DNA of 64,000 nucleotides from Symsagittifera roscoffensis. Lineage: Eukaryota; Xenacoelomorpha; Acoela; Convolutidae. Each line of letters begins with the position of its first letter. The stretch's first letter is position 1. The position numbers and the translations under genes are program-made. Positions 56,735 to 64,000 of this stretch are shown here, piece after piece. The stretch is from contig NC_087070.1 of NCBI RefSeq assembly GCF_963678635.1, positions 186,001 through 250,000 of the forward strand. The letters are read 5' to 3'. The notes under the pieces were generated by a model, which had not been told where the DNA came from, made no database searches, and saw only the letters and a program-made list of their open reading frames with translations.

Positions 56735-57706
56735 AAGACAAGAATGGACGACCAGAATGTACAAAACCAGATTCGACCAGACGAAACCAGATTCGACCAG
56801 AATGGACGACCAGATTCGACCAGAATGGAGGAAAATGCAGAATCAAAATTTTAGCAGCTAACCTTTCGAATTAGCAGTTTTGAAGGATTAGCAGTGTTAT
56901 TGGAACGATTAGCCAAACTGTGAAGGCTAGAAAATTCTGGTGTTTCAATTTTTTAAATTTTCGAAATATGATGTCATATTTCTGTGAAACGTCAGAAATG
57001 GCCATTTTGGCAGAAAAACCGAAATGAAACACAACAACAACAACAGTAGTTGCAACGATAACAACGGAAAAACTTGGAATTAGAGACGAGCAGAAATAGC
57101 AGAGACCGTTCCGAGTTGCAACTATTGTGTCGCTACAATAGTTGAAAGGCCTTTGCGAACAACGGTGAAGGGTGGAAGACAGCCTTCTGGAAGGAGAAAA
57201 AAAGTCTTATTTCCCCGGATTCAAGAATCCGGAGGGGTCTCGGGATAGGAACTTATATCGTTTTGTACAAATTTTTAGCTTCCCTTTTATGTCCTGAATT
57301 GAATTTAATTAACATCCGAATTCATTTTGCTAGGATGAGAAGCTAGGAGTTGGGGGAAAGGGTTGATCCATCTTCGATGGAGATGATGATTTTTATCTAC
57401 TGAGCAAAAACAATAATACTTCAATAAATAGTAGTAGCCCTGATTTTAGGAGTGACCTCGTGGTCTGGGGATACTGAGACCCAGCCATGAGCTCACTATT
57501 TTTGCATGTAGTTAAGTTAATTTGAGTGTTTTGACCGAAGCCGAAAGCAGTAACGTTTTTGTCGACTCGATGTTGAAAAGACCACCAAAAGAACTGGCTT
57601 GGTAGAGACGGTGAAAAGCATGTAAAGCTCTCTTTAGACATTGGCCAGTCGTCTTAGAACCTAGCTTTATTTTCCGTCGATATGTATCTTCCGGGCGAAT
57701 GTTACA
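56735..57706 (+). mobile_element. LTR family A, 5' LTR of the plus-strand retroelement
   Basis: The 3' part (from about 57040) is collinear with 20580-21194 and 23640-24367 and ends ccgggcgaatgttaca. The 5' part is diverged and expanded: gattcgaccagaatgga-type motifs repeat several times at 56740-56830, where the other copies have one (attcgaccagaatggcgc). A leader and gag follow, making this a true 5' LTR. The left edge is uncertain. Confidence 0.65.
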
Positions 57707-57718
57707 TAGATGTTTTTA

Positions 57719-57733
57719 TGGCGCTCCTGGGTG
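57719..57733 (+). promoter_or_regulatory. Primer-binding site candidate
   Basis: TGGCGCTCCTGGGTG begins 12 bases after the LTR end. It starts with TGG, the complement of a tRNA CCA end. I cannot name the tRNA, and a 12-base offset is somewhat large. Confidence 0.35.
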
Positions 57734-59649
57734 TTATTCTTTTCTAACATCATGACCGGCAGAACCGTTAACGAGCACTCCGCGCCGAGCGGATGCTCAC
57801 ATTAACGCCCTTAATAGGCCAAAACCGCTGGGGCGGAAGGGTAGTTCGGAACGCGGAAGCCTTGCGGATTACGGTGAATAGCTTTTTAACCTAGTTAAGA
57901 CCGAAAATTCAAGAACCAGGAAGGGTGGGGGATTGGCTCTCCCCTCGATCCCTGAGAGGTTTGTGACCAAAAACACTTAAAGATATATATAAAACCAAAC
58001 AAAAAGTAGTATAGTACCCAAGCAAAAAAAAACTTAAAAAATAACCAAAAAAAACCAAAAACAGTAAAAAAAAAGTATAAAATCAGTAGAAATCATCCAC
58101 CCAGACAAGATGTGATCCGACCCTCCCGTTTGTTGTTGATAGATATATTGTTGTTGCAAGCATTTATATCAGTCAGGATCGTTACGATCAGTTTGTAGCC
58201 CGTTTGTGAGGCTTGTACTGTAGGGTTATTTGAGCATTTAAGCACGTTAATGATAAATTGCGCCCAATCCGGAAGGGTCTGCTGATTTGCGCTCAATCCG
58301 GATGGGTCTTGGGAGAAGATTGATCCGGCAAGCAGTACAAGGAGCAACAAGAAGGGGCTCAACGACAACAACAATCGACTGTTGAGTATCAATAACAAGT
58401 TTTGTATCCCTTTTGGTACAAAAATTAAGATAGTAATCTGTGGGGGGCTCGACAGTGCTGCACTGTAGTGACCCTTCACCGAACTGCGAGTATCTGAGTT
58501 AAGCACCTTAATTCGGATATGGAACAAACCCGGAGGGATATAGTATCTTAATATTATTACTTATATAGCCCATATTATTACTCCTATATCGTTTTTCAGT
58601 GAAAAAACAAAGAAAAAAGACCGGGTTTTAGGGTCAAAATAGCGATATTGTGATCCCCCCACAAATCGCGATTTTTGACATATCGATATTTTTCGAAAAG
58701 GAAAAAAGCGCTAAATTAATGCGTTCGGAAGTGGTTGGAACTATTTTGGTACCAAAAACCGAATTTTAGTGATTTCTGAGAAAACGGAACACTATAAATT
58801 TAGAAAATTTTTTGAAATTTTTGAGTTAGGACAGTAAAAATAGTTTTTCGGACAACATCGCTAGTTAATCTACAGATTCTAAAACCCGCTTCCCGAAAGC
58901 CTTCCGGGTTACAGAGAAATCGAACTTAACGTGTTTGATTCAGTGGATTCATCAATCCGGAGGGGTCCAGGTAGCATAGTTTTTCGCAAATTTTTTCAAC
59001 TAAAGCGTTCTTTTGATCGGATCTTTTGCATTGAACTAGAAAAGTATAGGCCTTTTGAGCTCGGATCAATAATTTAAAGGTCGAAAAAAAAAACAGAATT
59101 GCGGAAAAAGTTAGGCGGAACCTATAAGATAGAAATTTCTTGACTTTAGAAAAAAGACGTTTTGGTTAATAACCTTAGAACTACTGGACAGATCCAGTTG
59201 ATCTTGGTACCAATAGATTAGAAATTAGCTGAGCTTACTAATAGGAACAAAAATTATTCGAAAAAAAAGCGTGAAAAATTTTTGGGATTGTTTTTAGCAA
59301 TTTCACCAGTTCGGGAGGGGTAGACCCCTCACGTTTTATAAGATTTTTTTGGAAAGCCCTTACACCCCTACCAAAGGGTAGAAATAAGGCAATTTTACGC
59401 TGTTCTAGAAGAATAGGGGAGGATTAAGGCACCAGAAAACCTTGATAGAGCCGGAATTAGGCTAGCGATAAGACCCTTCACCGTTAGCGTGAATTGTCAA
59501 ATAAGAGGCTTAATTTCAATCCGGAAGGGTCTAGGGAAGGACCACATACCCTTCCTAGTTGATACAAAAATCATAATAGCATCGGAGAACGTATCCGGAG
59601 GGATATAGGTTGAAAATCAAGGAAGTCTCAGAAAAGCTGATTTTACAAA

Positions 59650-59880
59650 ACCAGAGGGCTCCCAATCCGGAGGGGTCCAAATTTTTTCAAATTCGGAGAG
59701 GTTCCAATCCGGAGGGGTCTTGTTTTCACAAAACCGGAGGGGTCCCAATCCGGAGGGGTCTTATACTTGCTAACTCAGAGGGGTCCCAATCCGGAGGGGT
59801 CTCAATTTTGCCAATCCGGAAGGGTCCTATTTTTGCCAATCAGGATGGGTACTGTTGTTTTTTGTCAACCCGGAGGGTTA
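59650..59880 (+). repeat. CCGGAGGGGTC tandem array
   Basis: About nine to ten irregular units in which (c)aatccggaggggtc alternates with short T/A-rich spacers and imperfect forms (aaccggaggggtc, aactcagaggggtc, aatccggaagggtc, aatcaggatgggta). The overlapping open frame 59610-59921 is a translation of the repeat. Confidence 0.9.
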
Positions 59881-60639
59881 TTATTTTATTAGAGGATTTA
59901 GGTAAACAGAAGAAAAGATAATAGTGAGGGGTGTTAAGTTATTAAGAGACAGGCTAGGAACCAGTGACTGCACTGGCAACTTGCCTCTCAAGAAAAAGAC
60001 CAGACCAAAACAAAACAGGTCCAAACTCGGATATTCGCGACACTAAGTCTAAATTAAAAAAGAGTGTGTAACTCATTGGTGTGGATTGAAATCTAAAACG
60101 TTTTTGAGAAAAGTGACTGCCCTGAGGATTTTAGTAGGTCTAGCTCGGGCAGTCCGAAGGCAAATAGATAACACAGTACTCGGTGGGTGCAATAGACGTC
60201 CACTTGAGAGAATTACTGCCTTCAAAGTTTTGTCTGTTTGGTGCAGCACCAAGCAGGGAAAGCTCTTTCTTTATAAAACAAGTTCCACTATTGTACTGCG
60301 ACTGACTAAAAGTACAATACACATACGTTTTTCATAAAATTATTCTTACTTTGTTATATCTGGTTTTAAATCAACAATTTGTGCCTAATTGGGTAGTGAA
60401 TGCACTATCTTTTAAATTGACTGACATCATCATACTGTGCTAGTTCTCAAATCTTAGGACTATAATCGATTGTTGTGAATAAGTTGTGAATACGCTGTGC
60501 TGTGATAACATACAAGGATTCGTGGTCACTATTTAATAGAAATTTTTGAAATTTATTGTGTTGTGTTATTATTATCGATAGTCAAACTAGAAGGTCACTA
60601 GCAATCGAATTGAGTGTATAGGCATCAAGAAGTGATAAA

Positions 60640-62111
60640 TTGAGAATGAGTCTAGACAAGTCAAGGATACTTAAACGAGGTAATAGCTCTAGGAAATTCA
60701 TACCTAAAAAGCAAAGAAAAGCAAGGACCGACCCTTTTGTGGAACGGATCACACGAACCCAGACCAGCAAAGGGGAGACGGTTATAGGCAGAATGGTTGA
60801 AACCAGGAGTCAGAAGTCCTCAGAAGAGCAAAAAACTATGTTAGAAGTGGAGGTCCAACCTGACCAGGCCATGCATGAGAATCAAGAAATGCATGGGCCG
60901 GACGGGAGAGGGAACACAAGTCCTCAGAAGAGCAAAAAACTATGTTAGAAGTGGAGGTCCAACCTGACCAGGCCATGCATGAGAATCAAGAAATGCATGG
61001 GCCGGACGGGAGAGGGAACACAAGGCTAGCGAGTGAATCTACTTCGGTAGAACAAGGCCAAGATTTTGCCACTTCCACCGGGACACTGGACCGAGAGGAG
61101 ATGTCGGAACTGTCCGACAACTCTACTGAAATATTGGCAACTAGAAGATCTCCAACAGACAACACCATGATGGCAGGCGGGACTGAGAAACAAACGACGT
61201 CCTCATCGTTCTCAGAAAGAATGAAGAACAATTTCGGAAACATCTTTCCATTCACCATGGGGGTGGGCACAGGAAATGAAGGTGAATCCCAGGAGGAAGA
61301 AGAGGACGAAGACGAGCAAGTGGACTTTGGATCTCAAGTCAGCCTCAATAGTTCGACCCAGGAGAATGAGGCATTCGTCGCAAGAGAGGCTGGAACCATG
61401 GACAAATTTGGTGTGGTGAGAACGATAAGCAAATACGCAAACACACCAGGCCAGTCGAGAGGCTTTGCGAGTATGACAAATTCAGAGACGCGAACTGGGG
61501 AGAGTAGAAACAAGGGGCTAGGCAACGCATTGGCGGATCCTGAAGTGGATAATGAAAAGACGTCGAGGCAGATAATCAAAACCCGAATCTCGACCAGAAG
61601 GAAGCTACCCGGGATCGACAGGGTCACACCGCCACTAGTGACGCCACTAGTGGATAACGGGGCAGCAGTGGAAGAAGCTTTGAACAACATAGTGGGCAGT
61701 ATAGGAGAACAAAATGAACAGATGTCCATAAGAATGAGTGAACTGGAAAGAGCAGTCCACATTGAAAGAGAAAGTCTGCGGGAAGAAATAAACCGCAATA
61801 GACAAGAAGTTGGTAGGAGCGAAAAACGCTTGATAGAAAGAACGGACGAGCACATAGCAAAGAACTTGTCGCGAATGACAAGAGAAGCGGAACAGAGAGA
61901 GTTACGCTTAAGAGACGACATGGAGAAGCTAAGAATTCAGCAAGAGCAGTCTCTTGGGACTCTTGACACAAAGATAGATGCGATGATGGAGAGGCAAACT
62001 CAGGCTATCATGGATAGTTTGGACAGGTTACTAGGCAGCAAAAGTGGACCAAAAAAAAGGGGAACCGAACTCGGGCGGTCCCAGCAGGGAGCCGAAGGTG
62101 AACTTCAATGA
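60640..62111 (+). pseudogene. Gag, N-terminal part (broken by 104-bp duplication)
   Basis: A start at 60640 opens a basic region (SRILKRGNSSRKFIPKKQRK) that ends at 60948 because a 104-bp segment (60814-60917) is repeated at 60918-61021; 104 is not a multiple of three. The second copy resumes the same protein in frame 60942-62111. It is rich in Glu/Ser, with an acidic run at about 61290-61320 (EEEEDEDEQ) and a long coiled-coil near 61680-62030 (ERAVHIERESLREEINRNRQ ... REAEQRELRLRDDMEKLRIQ). Matches the minus-strand Gag family. Confidence 0.75.
60814..61021 (+). repeat. 104-bp perfect-looking tandem duplication in gag
   Basis: Two adjacent copies (60814-60917, 60918-61021) starting aagtcctcagaagagc; I see no differences between them, so it is young. 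Confidence 0.95.
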
Positions 62112-63888
62112 CGATCAAAGGAAGAGGACATATGGATCCACTAGATGTAGGGGCAGTTTATCAGGCTATGCCACAAGGGATAATAAAACATGGGGCCCAA
62201 ACAGTAGAGCAAGTTCAACGGGGAACAGACAGACCTCTAACGAACGACCAACGCAAGGCACACATGCGACTGGGAGAAGTGATTCCGGTAACAGGAGACA
62301 TGCGAGCCCAGGGAGGAGTCATGTGGCCCACGGGGGAAAGAGGCACGGCGATTCGGATTGCAGGGATGCACCTAATACAGAGCCCTTAACAAGGTGCGAT
62401 GATACTCAGGCGGAGCACTCGAGAGATGCTACGGAAATGGCCACAGCCTTCGAACCTCTGAATAAGTCTTTGGAGACAATCCTGAGGATGTTATCCAGAA
62501 CCAATGAACGCAGTGAGAAGTCCAGAAGAGTCTTTAAGAAACCAAGATGCTACAAAGATGAATCTGATGGCTGTATTGATACCTGGATAGAGGTAATGAA
62601 ACTGCATTTCGAGGAAGAGGTTTTATCGGAAAGACAAGAATGCAGTGCGCTTACCAGTAACTTGGAGGGGACAGCCCTGAACTGTTTCATGGCAAAGAAG
62701 CAATATCAGCGAGATACAGCTGAGAAAATCTTCGAAATTTTGTTAAATCGTTTCGGATCAGGGGTGCAGGGGCACCAGGCAATGATGCGCTTCGAGAAAC
62801 GGAGGCAACGAGAAGATGAGACGATAGACAAGTTTCTAGACGATTTGGAGATGCTTAGAAGACGCAGCCAACCGGATGAGTCAAACAGAAGGATGAACCT
62901 GGCAGTAACCTCGAAATTCATCGATGATGTGAAGAATGATGAACTTCGAACAATGCTAGCAACGCATTTCACACCACTATCAACCAATGCGCCAACACCA
63001 GAGGAGTTGAGGTTCAAGTCAAAAGAATATCTTTTGTTGAAACCTCCTTCGAGATCTGGTTATTAAAAGAACGATTTTGGCAATTTTAACAACGGACCAG
63101 CAAACCAAGGGAACAACTGGTACAAAGCGAAGGATGATATGGACAAGAGACGCTCTTGTGCCAATTGCAGTTCAACGGACCATCATGTGTCAGCATGCCC
63201 AACTTACAAACAAGGCATGAAAGCAATAGGCTTTAGCCTCGAGGACGAAGATGCGTCAGAAGTTGACCATGAGGATTTCATGAGAGGAGTAATTGCAAAA
63301 TTCAGCCCGAGGTGTTTCTTTTGCAACTTGGAAGGTCATTTTGAATCAGATTGTCCGCAGTTCTGGGATGCAGTGGCAGACATCAAGCATCCAAGGCATG
63401 AGGAAGCTTTATCGGGAGTGAAAGCCAGCAAGGCTCGCCTGCTGAGTGAAGCGGAGGCGCGCAGAAAAGACAAACCGCAAGAGCTGGCGACGAAGAAAAT
63501 GCAAGCGGTAACAGAAGAGATATGCGAACCGGGACCAGTGACTGCGGCCGATGACTTCAAGATTGATCAGAGGGCAGTCGCGAGGGATGCTGTAAATAGA
63601 GTGCAGCAGGAACTGGTAACAAAAGAGATTGAACAAAAAATGAAACTCGAACTGGAGAATGAGAAACTACAGGAGAAACTGATTACCTTCGAGGCGACAG
63701 AAGTCGAAGAGACAAAGACACCAAGCAGTTTGAGCATGAAACTTAATGTGATCTCCGGTCAGAGGTTCGGCATGGTGCCGCAAGGACGCAAAATACAGTC
63801 AATAATCTCGGTAGCAGGACACCAGGTAATCAGAAATCTGAGTGAACTATCGGAGTTCACTTTGATGCATTTGGACATATATATATAG
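62044..63888 (+). pseudogene. Gag, capsid and nucleocapsid part
   Basis: Frame changes by +1 from the previous part at an A8 run (about 62051-62058). The frame reads to 63063, meets a single TAA (63064-63066) after PPSRSGY, and goes on in the same frame to 63888. A basic/Ser-rich region is followed by a Ty3-type capsid (CIDTWIEVMKLHFEEEVLSE, NCFMAKKQY, FLDDLEMLRRRSQPDES, TPEELRFKSKEYL). Two CCHC knuckles (63157-63198, CANCSSTDH..C; 63313-63354, CFFCNLEGHFESDC) and a coiled-coil tail complete it. In the family, Gag packages the element RNA into particles. Confidence 0.85.
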
Positions 63889-64000
63889 ATTATCTGAGGC
63901 AGGTGGAACCACGCACTGAGTCAAGAGCTGTGCGAGCACTACTGACAACGGGTGGCCCTCGAATAAAGAAGCTTCATGGACGCTACATGGAAGTCTATGG
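63889..64000 (+). pseudogene. Gag-Pol junction, running off the window
   Basis: A TA-repeat (atatatatata) at about 63876-63886 shifts the frame; the next frame reads YLRQVEPRTESRAVRALLTT then GGPRIKKLHGRYMEVYG to the window end. This continues the protein towards protease, which lies outside. Confidence 0.6.

Larger units (their letters stand above)
57707..60639 (+). other. 2.9 kb retroelement leader with dispersed CCGGAGGGGTC motif
   Basis: Non-coding stretch between LTR and gag. The motif aatccggaggggtc and close variants recur at about 58265, 58294, 58953, 59517 and in the array at 59650-59880, with shorter forms (cccggagggatata) at 58529 and 59592; one copy is in the LTR (57226). A minus-strand open frame at 58527-58093 has no known motif and is probably chance. 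From about 59960 the sequence changes character and no motif is seen before gag. Confidence 0.6.

Noticed and set aside
58093-58527. 144-codon minus-strand open frame in the plus-strand leader, with a Leu-rich stretch like a membrane segment
   Set aside because: Antisense to the element, no known motif, and overlaps CCGG motif copies; most likely chance.

Overview
This is AT-rich animal (metazoan) DNA with no intact host gene that I can recognise. Almost all of it is nested, tandemly duplicated and decayed transposable elements. The evidence is a Ty3-like LTR retroelement with CCHC Gag, Penelope-like, Jockey-like and restriction-endonuclease-type reverse transcriptases, IS630/Tc1/mariner transposases, a tRNA-derived SINE, and one broken piece of an SV2-type synaptic vesicle transporter. 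The element proteins look to me like those of cnidarians (corals and relatives), but that is memory-based inference, not a search result.

Layout. 1-3.0 kb: unassigned AT-rich DNA holding a large fold-back inverted repeat (614-1338). 3.1-22.0 kb: one very large minus-strand LTR retroelement. Read 5' to 3' on the minus strand it has a 5' LTR (family B, about 22020 down to 20064, split by a solo family A LTR), a long leader carrying a hairpin-forming minisatellite, gag, a deletion that removes protease/RT/RNase H, the end of integrase with a GPF module, then a large broken downstream ORF (about 13.83 down to 6.2 kb). That ORF contains an SGNH/GDSL-hydrolase-like domain and possibly a second one. 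A polypurine tract and the 3' LTR (5899-5108) follow, and the 3' end is duplicated once more (to 3136). 22.1-25.05 kb: a second, partly deleted copy of the leader/5' LTR block.

26.2-34.7 kb: two tandem copies of a 4.3 kb unit. Each has an LTR B, a GAAA microsatellite, an antisense Jockey-like RT fragment, a PHD-finger fragment and a Penelope-like RT/GIY-YIG pseudogene. 33.65-52.86 kb: three tandem copies of a roughly 5.4 kb unit. Each contains a degenerate 'ccaaccctgtagttgggtgctgtcagag' type satellite, an RT pseudogene with a C-terminal zinc finger/restriction-like endonuclease, a tRNA-derived SINE and a LINE tail. The third unit is broken up by a mariner-like element and a secondary duplication, giving a fourth RT piece. 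52.9-56.0 kb: a second mariner-like copy and a further partial copy. 56.2-56.7 kb: the SV2-like pseudogene joined to a Penelope-like fragment.

56.7-64.0 kb: the 5' part of a plus-strand relative of the first LTR element. It has a family A LTR, a 2.9 kb leader full of a CCGGAGGGGTC motif, and a gag with two CCHC knuckles, broken by a 104-bp tandem duplication, a homopolymer frameshift and one stop. It runs off the window before pol.

The most interesting signal is the giant SGNH-hydrolase-bearing retroelement, with repeat-rich leaders in both family members. Boundaries below were read by eye and may be off by several bases; nothing here was checked by alignment software.
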